Positions 7,039 through 14,402 of a stretch of DNA of 31,155 nt are shown piece after piece. The stretch lies in IMG/VR virus record IMGVR_UViG_3300027796_000280, positions 1 to 31,155 of that record; one strand, 5' to 3'. Source of the stretch: a virus. How positions within the stretch are numbered: position 1 is the stretch's first letter; the number at the start of each line of letters is the position of its first letter. Under the pieces are notes generated by a model. That model was not told the origin of the DNA, made no database searches, and was given only the letters and a program-made list of their open reading frames with translations. Position numbers and translations under genes: made by a program.

Positions 7039-7065
7039 GGCAGAGCAGTCTCGCGCTGCTCTGCC
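7039..7065. terminator. perfect 10-bp hairpin between convergent genes
   Basis: GGCAGAGCAG (7039-7048) and CTGCTCTGCC (7056-7065) are perfect inverted repeats around a 7-nt loop. They lie between the convergent ends of the 106-aa gene (7032) and the methyltransferase (7076). Neither strand has a T-tract afterwards, so it may be a bidirectional stall or 3'-end protection structure, or a terminator of low efficiency. Confidence 0.55.
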
Positions 7066-7075
7066 GGCAGCCTGG

Positions 7076-7840
7076 TCACCAGGACCGGATGATCAGCTCC
7101 CCCCGCGGCTCGGTGGCGTTGGAGCCTCCGCCGACGGTGTAGCGCAGCTCGGTTCGCTCGATCTTGAGCCCCTTGAACGCCTTGCGCATCTCGGGGTGAT
7201 CGTTGACGGAAATCACCATCCGCCCCTGGATCGCCCTGGCCATCTCCGCCAGGCGATCGTACTCCTCGCGGCCAAACGGAACCCCGTACCCCTCCGTTTC
7301 CCAATAGGGCGGATCGCAATAGATGAGCGTGTGTGGCCGGTCGTAGCGCCGGATGCATTCATTCCACGCCAGGTGCTCGATCGTCGTCTTGGCCAGTCGC
7401 AGGTGCGCCATGGAAAGCTCTTCCTCCAAGCGAAGGAGATTCAGTCGTGGCCCGCAGGTGGTACCGGTCCCGAATGTTCGGCTATCCACCTTTCCTCCGA
7501 AGCAGAGTTTCTGGAGGTAGTAGAAGCGGGCGGCTCTCTGGATATCCGTGAGAATCACTTCGGGCGTGATCTTGAGCCAAGAGAAGATCTCCCTGCTCAC
7601 CAGGGACCACCGGAACTGGCGGACGAACTCGTCCAAGTGGTGTTGGACGATCCGGTAAAGATTCACCAGCTCGCTGTTGATGTCGTTGAGCACCTCTGCC
7701 TTCGATGGCTCCTTCAGGAAGTAGAGCGCTGCCGCTCCGCAGAAGGGTTCCACATAGCACTCGTGCTCCCCGAAGTGGGGCAAGATCAGTTTGGCAAGCC
7801 TGCGCTTGCCACCGATCCAGGGGACGATGGGCTTTGTCAT
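7076..7840 (-). CDS. DNA adenine methyltransferase (Dam/D12 class)
   Basis: Transfers a methyl group from S-adenosylmethionine to adenine N6 in DNA. The 254-aa protein has the D12-class motifs in order: PWIGGKRRL near residue 7, YVEPFCGAAALYF (29-41), LNDINSELVNLY, the catalytic CDPPYW (D176-Y179), and MVISVNDH later. The start at 7840 (MTKPIVPWIGGK) places the first motif where the family has it; the frame is open further upstream but nothing there resembles the family. No restriction endonuclease is adjacent, so this is an orphan methyltransferase, most likely protecting phage DNA from host restriction or altering regulatory sites. That parallels Mu's mom modification in purpose, though not in chemistry. 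It reads opposite to the flanking genes. The recognition site cannot be read from sequence. Confidence 0.92.
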   Translation of the reverse strand: MTKPIVPWIGGKRRLAKLILPHFGEHECYVEPFCGAAALYFLKEPSKAEVLNDINSELVNLYRIVQHHLDEFVRQFRWSLVSREIFSWLKITPEVILTDIQRAARFYYLQKLCFGGKVDSRTFGTGTTCGPRLNLLRLEEELSMAHLRLAKTTIEHLAWNECIRRYDRPHTLIYCDPPYWETEGYGVPFGREEYDRLAEMARAIQGRMVISVNDHPEMRKAFKGLKIERTELRYTVGGGSNATEPRGELIIRSW

Positions 7841-7979
7841 GATTGGGTTGTTGCTCTGCGGGGAATTGGGTGGATGGGGTCTGTACTGGGGGAATAGGGG
7901 TGTCCCGCATTTCGGTTTCGTACGCTTGAAAGCCGTATGGAATGGCGTTTTGCGAGAGGTGGGCATATATTTCTTGACC
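7841..7979. promoter_or_regulatory. divergent spacer between the methyltransferase and the Mor-like gene
   Basis: This 139-nt spacer separates divergent genes. It has a TTGAAA element at 7926-7931, a near-palindrome around the GTAC at 7919-7922 (CGGTTTC...GAAAGCCG), and a TATATT at 7966-7971 about 8 nt before the Mor-like ATG. No convincing Shine-Dalgarno sequence precedes either gene. The arrangement suits a regulated middle promoter, but the exact elements are guesses. Confidence 0.35.
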
Positions 7980-8291
7980 ATGAGCCTTCCAAACGCCTGG
8001 GACGAGCTGACGCTTGAGGACTTCCCTTTGGGGGGCTTGCGCACCCTTGCCGAGCACCTTGGCCCCCATGCGGCCACTGATGTCTGGAGGTGCTTGAAGG
8101 GTGGGCGCCTGGATATTCCGACGGGGTTCACCAGGTCGTTCAAGCTGCGCTACATCCGCGACCACTACAGTGGCTCCAACGCAGGTGAGATCGCCCGTCA
8201 CTTGAACTGCACCGAGAAGTTCGTGCGCGACTCCTTGAACGCCACGATCAAGTCCGCCCCGATCGAGAATAGGCAGCTGAGTCTCATTTAG
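7980..8291 (+). CDS. Mor/C-family transcription activator
   Basis: Activator of phage middle or late transcription. The 103-aa protein has the Mor-family layout: a dimerisation part (LGGLRTLAEHLGPHAATDVWRCL, residues ~17-39), the beta-type linker GGRLDIPTG, then a helix-turn-helix at ~66-88 (SNAGEIARHLNCTEKFVRDSL). In Mu, Mor and its paralogue C switch on the middle and late promoters. Here it lies just before the structural genes and probably activates the operons that diverge near 14.7 kb. The ATG at 7980 lacks a Shine-Dalgarno sequence; a GTG or TTG a little upstream is possible. Its stop overlaps the convergent gpG stop by 8 nt. Confidence 0.88.
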   Translation: MSLPNAWDELTLEDFPLGGLRTLAEHLGPHAATDVWRCLKGGRLDIPTGFTRSFKLRYIRDHYSGSNAGEIARHLNCTEKFVRDSLNATIKSAPIENRQLSLI

Positions 8292-8772
8292 CGGCTCCGC
8301 CGAGCAGGTGGGCGCGGATGATTCCCTTGTATTCCTCGACGTCCGCATTCTGGATCACCATGAACGGGCGGGCGGGCGTTCCTTGGCTGGATGTCTGACG
8401 ACGTGTCAGAAGCGAGGCGCGCGGACCCATGGGGCTCCCGAAGTTGAGCCGGGCGGCGTACTCCAAGTTCGTGGAGACAGTCGCCTCGGTCGCGGTGCTC
8501 TCCGGCATGAAGGAGCGCCTCAAGTGCCCATCCTTCTGTAGGAAGCTGGGTTTCCCGTCGGCTTTCTTCTCCCAGTGGCGCGGCCCTCCGAAGATCGAGC
8601 CAGCACGATTGAAGCGTCCACCCTTCTCGAAGTTTTCGTCGATGGAATTACGCATCTTGTGGGAAATGCGGCGCATCGGGCCTGACATGTCTCCACCGGC
8701 CTTGTCCAGATTGGCCAGCATGATCCGGGCTCGCCGGTCATCGACGACCAAGTGAGCTTCGTTGTTGCTCAA
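8284..8772 (-). CDS. Mu gpG-like virion morphogenesis (tail completion) protein
   Basis: Belongs to the Mu gpG / phage virion morphogenesis family, needed for joining or completing head and tail. Family features are a helical start (DDRRARIMLANLDKAGGDM), SGPMRRISHKMRNSIDENFEKGG, and the pattern with W near GGPRHWEKK and QKDGHLRRSF. It ends with GTPARPFMVIQ, the typical RPF segment. The start is uncertain. A TTG at 8772 has GGAG 6 nt upstream and gives 162 aa, close to Mu gpG. An ATG at 8871 would add 33 unconserved residues. It is the last gene of the leftward head operon. Confidence 0.85.
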   Translation of the reverse strand: MSNNEAHLVVDDRRARIMLANLDKAGGDMSGPMRRISHKMRNSIDENFEKGGRFNRAGSIFGGPRHWEKKADGKPSFLQKDGHLRRSFMPESTATEATVSTNLEYAARLNFGSPMGPRASLLTRRQTSSQGTPARPFMVIQNADVEEYKGIIRAHLLGGAAK

Positions 8773-8914
8773 GCGCGTCTCCGGAGATAGATTGATGCTT
8801 GGGTATCGTCCGGAGTTAGCGGAATATGGCTGGCCGCTTGAGTCCGCCCACGGAAACGTGGACATCTCCATGGAGGAGTTTGCCGCCCTCCCCGAACGAC
8901 GCCTTCCCCGCGCG

Positions 8915-10255
8915 TCATGGCAGTTTCTCCGCCAACCCCAACGCGCTCGCGCCAACCTTGGTGGCCGTCTTGAAGCGAAGCTGGTCACCCTGCGGGGCCG
9001 TCCAGGGAGTGAATACGATCTTCCACCGCAAGGCTTCGCTCGCCTCCTTGAACTCGGGGGAAAACGCCAGCAACGCCCCCGCCTTGTCCCAGCGCAACTC
9101 GTAGGTCTTCAGCAGATCGGGAAGCTGCGCAAGCAACTCGCGCGGCATGGCGATCCCTTTGGCCACTTTGGAGTCGCGCAAGGCGTGCGCCAATGCAACG
9201 TCATCGGCGAGCAGGAGTGGTGTCGAAAGGTCGAGCTTCCGGGAGAGCCCTTGGGTGGGATAGAACACCTTCTTGTCCAACGCCTGTACCGTGACTGGAT
9301 CCAGGACCCCGGTGGCCAGGACTTGCTTGCGCGTGATCCACGTATTCTGAAGGACGTCCAGGTACTGGCTGAAATCGTTCTTGATGGCCGTTTCAACGTC
9401 CTGTTGAAAGGCCTTTCGAACGGCTCCCTCGGGAAGGTCTACGACTTTGTCGGCCAGCATCTGTTTGGTACGCCAGGAGAAGTCGCCCGGCCCGTAGTCC
9501 CATCCCGGTTGGGGATAGACGAACGAACTGGATCCAGGCGGCCGGTACCCGATGACGTCGATGTCCTTGCCTTGGACCTGGACCGTCTTGGTATTGAAGT
9601 CCTCGGGCGAGCTCTTCACAAGCGCCTGGTCGAGGGGCTTTCCGGTGCGTCGCTCGATGTCGGAGGCGTCGCCGTTGCGCACGCCGCAGTGGCATCCAAA
9701 CCCCTGACGAGGTCTGTGGGTATACCAGAAGGGATCGTCGTAGCGGAACACCAAGCCAGCAAGAGCGACATGCGTTGGTCGGTGGTGCTGGGCAGATCCA
9801 AGGATGTATTCCCAATAGGGCATGTCGTCGGCGACTTCCATCATGCGTGCGAAATTGCCCGCATCGTAGGCGGTCGCCATGTTGGCGTCGTAGATGACCG
9901 CCAGACGGCGGGGGCTTCCCAGCTGGACGGTCTGGAGCTTGCCTGTTTGGGGATTCTCCACCTCTTGCTTTCCCCACCACCCTTTCGCCTGCAGCTTGGG
10001 GGCGAGCCCCTTACTCCAGGTCGCCTTGCTTTGGCCCTGCTCGATGGCCTCTGTCATGGACTTCTTGATATCGCGCAACAGATCCAGGCTGGTCGCTTTG
10101 GCGACGACGAAAGCGCGGTCGTTGGCATGCCGGAGCGTATCGCTCCAGTCCCAATGCTTTTCGGGTCCGCGAACCCCCTTCTGCTTGAAGAAGTCCACGA
10201 CGTCCTTCGGCGACTTCTTGAACTGGGCGCGGAACTCCTCCTCAGTCATGAGCAT
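8915..10255 (-). CDS. Mu gpF-like minor head protein
   Basis: Minor head (head morphogenesis) protein of the Mu F / SPP1 gp7 family, usually associated with the portal vertex. The 446-aa sequence has the diagnostic region at residues ~148-192: WEYILGSAQHHRPTHVAL, DDPFWYTHRP, then GFGCHCGVR, matching the family's R-x-x-H ... PP-x-x-C-x-C block. It follows the portal gene with a short overlap, as in Mu. The ATG at 10255 has GAGG about 8 nt upstream. The 142 nt between its end and the TTG start of the gpG gene shows no other gene. Confidence 0.92.
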   Translation of the reverse strand: MLMTEEEFRAQFKKSPKDVVDFFKQKGVRGPEKHWDWSDTLRHANDRAFVVAKATSLDLLRDIKKSMTEAIEQGQSKATWSKGLAPKLQAKGWWGKQEVENPQTGKLQTVQLGSPRRLAVIYDANMATAYDAGNFARMMEVADDMPYWEYILGSAQHHRPTHVALAGLVFRYDDPFWYTHRPRQGFGCHCGVRNGDASDIERRTGKPLDQALVKSSPEDFNTKTVQVQGKDIDVIGYRPPGSSSFVYPQPGWDYGPGDFSWRTKQMLADKVVDLPEGAVRKAFQQDVETAIKNDFSQYLDVLQNTWITRKQVLATGVLDPVTVQALDKKVFYPTQGLSRKLDLSTPLLLADDVALAHALRDSKVAKGIAMPRELLAQLPDLLKTYELRWDKAGALLAFSPEFKEASEALRWKIVFTPWTAPQGDQLRFKTATKVGASALGLAEKLP

Positions 10256-11798
10256 CCATCCGGCCTCGCGTCTCTGCCAAAAGGAGGCACTTGGTCATGG
10301 CCGACTGAAATTTGTCGAAGGGAAGACCCGGGAAGATCTCGTCAAGCTTCTCCTCGAACTCGGCGAACGACGCGGACTTGTCGGCCAGATCCAGGATGGG
10401 CTGCACCAGCTGCTCGATCTGCCCTTGGAGTTCCTCGGGAGCCAGCTCTCCGAACAACTCCTTGAGGACATGCTCACCGTTGACGGCTTCTGGTCCGGGC
10501 TCGGCGAAGGAGGGACCGACCAGTCCCGTATTCCGGACCGCCATTGATCCGTTCGACGGAGCGTTGTCCACGCCGCTGAGGTGATCGGCGGCAATGCCGT
10601 ATGTGTCCGTGAAGTAGGATGCGGTGAATCGCGCTCCCACCTCGTAGAGCCCCTTGTCGCGCTCCAGACGTCCCGTCTGCATGTCCTCGGGCATCTGGAT
10701 GACAAACCGCGGCATGGGACCGGGCAGGCTGTTGATCTCCCAGATCCAGGAGATCAGCTCGTTCATGCAGCTCTCGACCAGGTTGGCGTCGTCGAGCGCC
10801 AGGTCGGCGCGCACCTCGTTGTGGACGGTCGCGGCCGCACGGGAGCCACTCGTGCCTTGGATCTCGGTCGAGAGCGTTTCACCCAGCCATGCCTTCGACA
10901 TCTCGGAGTCGGCCCATTTTACCAGCTCTGGAAACGGAAGGGCGCCTCCCGCCTTGGTTTCAAGCAGCTCCACGGTGTTGTTTTCGGGGATCACCACTGC
11001 GGCAGCGCGGACCATCGCCTCCAGCTTGTAGAGGAGATCGAGCTTCTCTCCGTCGGCGGTGGATCCAGGAACCTTTCCAACCACCTTGGGAAGCCCGAAT
11101 TTCTCGCAGAACATCATCCAAAACTTGAGGCCGCCCCGCTTGAAGGCCAGAGGCCAGAAGCATTCTGACAAGATGGGTCGACCGTAGGGGTTGAGGTAGT
11201 CGGATCGGTGGCGGGCAATCAAAAGTTTGCGCGGCGGCACCAGAACGCGCGCACCCTGGTCGGTGATGAATCGCGTCTCACCGCGCAGTCCAAACGTGAA
11301 CCACTCCTGCGGGCGATCCACAACGCGCACCGGAACAATCCAATCGCTTGCTTCCCATACCACTTCCTGCACAGAGTAGCCCATGCCGGTCGCGGTCATG
11401 AATTGGTACGTCATCTCGCGGACATCGAGTTCGTCAAAAATTGTCTGCAGTCGTGCGGTCGCTCTCGCCGACGCGGAACCTCGTTCGATCGACCAGGGAC
11501 GCGCCCGCACGGCAGCGAAGCGTTTTTGCATCACCGACGAGAGGTGCCCGTCCACCATTTTGCGATAGGTCGAGATGGACTTGCCCTCGGCACGCAGGAT
11601 CGGGTCGGGATTGGCGAGACCGGTGATGTCGGCCATCGACACGAGCACCTGGCGGACGGTCAATTCGTCGCCAAGCCCTCCGACCAGGGCGGATTCCGCG
11701 AAGGCGTGCCCCCCGGAAGGGGGGGGCGGGGGGGTGGAGGGGGCCAAATCCCCCCCTTTGGACCCTTTTCGAGGCGTTTTTGGGTGCTTTCTGGACAT
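10242..11798 (-). CDS. Mu gp29-like portal protein (DUF935)
   Basis: Portal protein forming the dodecameric DNA channel at one head vertex. The 518 aa show the DUF935 pattern: DPILRAEGKSISTYRKMVDGHLSSVMQKR near the N-terminus, MGYSVQEVVWE, DRPQEWFTFG, KLLIARHRSDYLNPYGRPILSE split across the middle, and LGETLSTEIQGTSGSRAAATVHNEV further on. GGAGGAG lies about 8 nt before the ATG. Residues ~15-35 are an odd Pro/Gly-rich stretch encoded by long C/G homopolymers that probably varies between relatives. It overlaps gpF downstream and is preceded by an unusual extra ORF instead of directly by the terminase. Confidence 0.93.
   Translation of the reverse strand: MSRKHPKTPRKGSKGGDLAPSTPPPPPSGGHAFAESALVGGLGDELTVRQVLVSMADITGLANPDPILRAEGKSISTYRKMVDGHLSSVMQKRFAAVRARPWSIERGSASARATARLQTIFDELDVREMTYQFMTATGMGYSVQEVVWEASDWIVPVRVVDRPQEWFTFGLRGETRFITDQGARVLVPPRKLLIARHRSDYLNPYGRPILSECFWPLAFKRGGLKFWMMFCEKFGLPKVVGKVPGSTADGEKLDLLYKLEAMVRAAAVVIPENNTVELLETKAGGALPFPELVKWADSEMSKAWLGETLSTEIQGTSGSRAAATVHNEVRADLALDDANLVESCMNELISWIWEINSLPGPMPRFVIQMPEDMQTGRLERDKGLYEVGARFTASYFTDTYGIAADHLSGVDNAPSNGSMAVRNTGLVGPSFAEPGPEAVNGEHVLKELFGELAPEELQGQIEQLVQPILDLADKSASFAEFEEKLDEIFPGLPFDKFQSAMTKCLLLAETRGRMDAHD
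11709..11756. repeat. clustered G and C homopolymer tracts in the portal 5' end
   Basis: On the plus strand the stretch contains C6 (11709-11714), G8 (11719-11726), G7 (11728-11734), G5 (11739-11743) and C7 (11750-11756). The G tracts could fold into a quadruplex on the plus strand, and G5/C7 could pair as a hairpin. It encodes the Pro-rich N-terminus of the portal. Confidence 0.7.
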
Positions 11799-12280
11799 CA
11801 GACGTCTCCTCCGGAGGGGGTACCACCCACGAATCGCCGGAATGCCGTTAGATCCCCGTTTAAATTTTGCCGCAGAGGGGTCGCCGCTACATCCGGGTAC
11901 CCTGAAATCTCGGCGCCTTTTAGGGGCATCTCTGCGCCCGGAAGAGGCATCGCCACTTTTTGGGGCTCGGGCGGGGTGACCGCCTGGGGGGTAGCGGGTG
12001 CGGTTTTTGTCTCAAAACCCCGTAATCGGATCGCGGTTTGTCTCAAAACCCCGCGAAACCTGTGAGGCGTTTGAAGATCGTTTAAAGAATTTAAAGACCG
12101 ATCTTCAAATCTCCGTCGAGCGCAATGCGTCGTTCCCGAATCGCGGGCGACGTGATGATCTCCCCGTGTTCCCGGCGCCACTCTCCGCAATCGCAAGCCG
12201 TGAATGGTGAACGTCTCGTCGAAACGCGCGTTGTGCATGGGTGAATTCTCCGAGAAATCGGGCTCGACGGAATCCGTCAT
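11798..12280 (-). CDS. hypothetical ORF (160 aa) inserted between terminase and portal
   Basis: In Mu the large terminase and portal genes adjoin; here 478 nt separate them. One minus frame fills the gap exactly: its ATG at 12280 overlaps the terminase stop as ATGA, and its stop overlaps the portal ATG as TGATG, which strongly suggests translational coupling. The predicted protein is basic and low in recognisable structure, with a segment read from two direct DNA repeats (LRQTAIRLRG) and a Pro/Ala-rich stretch (APATPQAVTPPEPQ). Alternatively the gap could be a non-coding regulatory insert that happens to be open. Function unknown. Confidence 0.5.
   Translation of the reverse strand: MTDSVEPDFSENSPMHNARFDETFTIHGLRLRRVAPGTRGDHHVARDSGTTHCARRRFEDRSLNSLNDLQTPHRFRGVLRQTAIRLRGFETKTAPATPQAVTPPEPQKVAMPLPGAEMPLKGAEISGYPDVAATPLRQNLNGDLTAFRRFVGGTPSGGDV
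12001..12053. repeat. two direct copies of a CGGTTT..GTCTCAAAACCCCG element
   Basis: CGGTTTTTGTCTCAAAACCC at 12001-12020 and CGGTTTGTCTCAAAACCCCG at 12034-12053 are the same element, 33 bp apart, differing by a 2-nt deletion. Each contains short inverted arms (GGTTT/AAACC) around TGTCTC or GTCTC. A third, shorter match (TTTGTCTCAAACC) is on the minus strand at 48-60, near the transposase end. Confidence 0.6.
12070..12109. repeat. perfect 11-bp inverted repeat around an AT-rich TTTAAAG spacer
   Basis: TTTGAAGATCG (12070-12080) and CGATCTTCAAA (12099-12109) are perfect complements flanking an 18-nt AT-rich spacer with two TTTAAAG copies. The element stands out from the GC-rich surroundings. 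It could be a transcription-factor site, a promoter or attenuator for the downstream portal-gpF-gpG genes, or an RNA hairpin. Confidence 0.6.
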
Positions 12281-13983
12281 TCCATCGCCGCCCATGAATC
12301 GAGATGACCGCGTCCGAATGGCTGCGGATCAAACGGGGTTGTCTCGGCGCGCAGCGGAAGGGACCTCGCGTCAGCAGGACCAGTGTCACCGGTACGCGCC
12401 GCCGCGATCGCATGGGCCAGCGCCCAGAAATGATCGCCGTGGCCATTCTCGTCGTCGCGCTTGGCGTCGTAGCGCGCCTTGTTGGTGATGCTCACGGTGC
12501 GTTGCACCGAGTGGAGGCTTTCGCGTTGCACTGGATCGACGGGGATCAGCACCCCCGAATCCTCGAACTCGCGAACCATGCGCGTGGCGAGTGCGTCCTT
12601 GATGCCTTCGGTCACATGGACGGAGTCGATCATATAGGACCCGAAGCGCTCCAGCGTATCTTCACCGAGCCCCGCGCCTAGTCCCGTGGCGTCGATCGAG
12701 GCGCGCACCATCTTCGGATGCGAAAGCAATAGCCACAGCACGTCCTTCTGCCGTTGGAACCGCGCCTTCTCCATCACGACCAGGTGGCGCGCGTGGAGCA
12801 CCATCCCGCACAGCTCCAACACGTAGATCACCGTGAGATCGCGCTTGCGGCCCACGTCCATGCCCAGGTAGAGCGGACCCGTGACCTGGTTGAGTCCGAG
12901 AATGTTGTCGCGCTCGACCGACTCGATGAGCGAGTACGGAAGCAGCGCATGGGCTTCGTCCTGCGCTCGGCACATGTACTCCTCTTGGTACTGGGCCTCG
13001 TTCAGGCATTGCCGACGCAAGCGACGCAGGTACCCGGCACGCTCGGCATGGGTAGTGGGGCGCTTCTTCACACGGTCATACATGCCGTCGGCCACTGCCT
13101 CTTCAATCGTTACCGTGTGAACCGACCAGTCCGATTCGCTGGTACCGAGCCCCTCGTCTTCGTCGAGGTCGTCGAGGTTGGCGCGATCGAACTCGGGGTT
13201 CCCCAGTTTGTAGAAGGCGCACCCCTTCCCGTTTTGGGTGGAGAGGATGCGGATGGGGTAGCCCCATGCGCCCGCGACGGGCTGCGCCGCCTTCCACAGA
13301 TCGCGGTCGCGGCCATGATGCGCGAACTCATCGAGCACCACCTTTCCACCCTTGGATCGGAAGCCGCTGGGGTTGGAGGACAGGATCGTGATCTTAGAAC
13401 CGTTGTGGAATACCACCACCGTGGCCGTGGCCTCATCGGTATCGGCAACCTGGAGCGTCTCCAGAGTGCCCTCGCCATCGCCTAGGGCATCTTCGGCCAC
13501 CACGACAGTCTGGACGATGAGGTTCGCCACTTCCACCCACATGCGCACGTAGTCGAGGTATTCCAGGCCCGCGGTCTTATCAGCAGAGGAGAACCACACC
13601 TTCAGGCCGGGGCGATCCACGCAGTCGAGGACATCCTCCAGGGATTGAGTCCAGGTACCTCCGATGCGGCGGCTCTTCACCAGCTTCTTCATGGGTGAGC
13701 GATCGCGCAGGTACCTGATCTGGTAGGGAAGCAGCAGATCGGCGAACGGTGCCAGGTCCGAGGCGTCGCGCAGTTCGGCCTCTGGAGCACCATCCTTGGA
13801 GACGTGCGACTTCCGCGTCTTGGGCAAATTCTCCGACCCTGCATTGCCGTCTCGCTTGGGGACCGTTCGGGATGCTTTCGAAGCAGAAGCCTTCACACCC
13901 TTCGAGGGGTGACTTTTCTTCGTAGAGTGGGGTGTCCCGCTTTTTGTGACAGACACCTTTGCCGACTTCGAAGGGCGGCTCAT
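12277..13983 (-). CDS. large terminase subunit (Mu gp28-like)
   Basis: ATP-driven DNA packaging motor with a headful nuclease. The start at 13983 (MSRPSKSAK) overlaps the small-subunit stop by ATGA, giving 568 aa. The ATPase region has KSRRIGGTWTQS (about 103-114) and a Walker B VVLDEFAHH (D217, E218). The RNase H-like nuclease has D376 (GMDVGRKRD), D431 (ASIDATGLG) and D517 (GHGDHFWALAHA). The P-loop lacks the usual lysine after the glycine (GGT instead of GKT), as in terminases where an upstream Arg/Lys substitutes. The first ~65 residues are an unusual Lys/Ser/Ala-rich basic tail. Confidence 0.94.
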   Translation of the reverse strand: MSRPSKSAKVSVTKSGTPHSTKKSHPSKGVKASASKASRTVPKRDGNAGSENLPKTRKSHVSKDGAPEAELRDASDLAPFADLLLPYQIRYLRDRSPMKKLVKSRRIGGTWTQSLEDVLDCVDRPGLKVWFSSADKTAGLEYLDYVRMWVEVANLIVQTVVVAEDALGDGEGTLETLQVADTDEATATVVVFHNGSKITILSSNPSGFRSKGGKVVLDEFAHHGRDRDLWKAAQPVAGAWGYPIRILSTQNGKGCAFYKLGNPEFDRANLDDLDEDEGLGTSESDWSVHTVTIEEAVADGMYDRVKKRPTTHAERAGYLRRLRRQCLNEAQYQEEYMCRAQDEAHALLPYSLIESVERDNILGLNQVTGPLYLGMDVGRKRDLTVIYVLELCGMVLHARHLVVMEKARFQRQKDVLWLLLSHPKMVRASIDATGLGAGLGEDTLERFGSYMIDSVHVTEGIKDALATRMVREFEDSGVLIPVDPVQRESLHSVQRTVSITNKARYDAKRDDENGHGDHFWALAHAIAAARTGDTGPADARSLPLRAETTPFDPQPFGRGHLDSWAAME

Positions 13984-14402
13984 CGCAGGCCCAGCTTGTC
14001 GCGGATCTTGCGTTGGATCTCGTCTCGTCGCGCTTCCGGCGTGACAGGTCCGGGCTTGGGCGGATTCTTTGCCGCGTATCTCCAAGCATTGATCGCGGCT
14101 TTCACGATCTTGTCCAGGTTGGAGACTTGCTTGGGATCAAGGTTCCCGTTCAGGAGATCGTCCTTTATCTGGCGGGCCACGACCGTTCCCAGGCTCATCA
14201 GTTCGGCATGGAAGGTCTCGTCGTTGTTGGTGAGCGCGGCGCGCTGCTCATCCCAAGTCCCCTTGCCGTCCAGGTTGTCGGTCGACCAGGTCTGGAGCGA
14301 TCGTTCCGAAATCCCCAGGCGCTCTCCGATGGCACGCTTGCTCAGGTGGTGGATCACGTAGAGGATGCGCGCCTGCTCGTAGAGGTCTTCGCGCTTGGTC
14401 AT
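13980..14402 (-). CDS. small terminase subunit with helix-turn-helix
   Basis: Likely DNA-recognition subunit of the packaging terminase. The 140-aa product begins MTKREDLYEQARILYVIHHL and has a helix-turn-helix at ~19-40 (KRAIGERLGISERSLQTWS), reminiscent of DUF1804 and gpP-like small terminases. A helical C-terminal half follows (DKIVKAAINAWRYAAKNPP) with a basic end (RRDEIQRKIRDKLGLR). Both ends overlap neighbours by the ATGA arrangement, directly upstream of the large subunit, where Mu has gp27. The start at 14402 is preferred over longer frames because it fits this coupling. Confidence 0.83.
   Translation of the reverse strand: MTKREDLYEQARILYVIHHLSKRAIGERLGISERSLQTWSTDNLDGKGTWDEQRAALTNNDETFHAELMSLGTVVARQIKDDLLNGNLDPKQVSNLDKIVKAAINAWRYAAKNPPKPGPVTPEARRDEIQRKIRDKLGLR

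Noticed and set aside
8762-10465. 567-codon open frame on the plus strand
   Set aside because: It lies opposite gpF, gpG and the portal end, which have clear family motifs; its product is low-complexity Arg/Leu/Gly sequence typical of an antisense frame in GC-rich DNA.
11208-12065. 285-codon plus-strand frame across the portal start and insert
   Set aside because: It is antisense to the portal N-terminus and passes through the homopolymer tracts as poly-Gly; no start signal.
12754-13485. 243-codon plus-strand frame opposite the terminase
   Set aside because: The minus strand has all terminase ATPase and nuclease residues in this interval.
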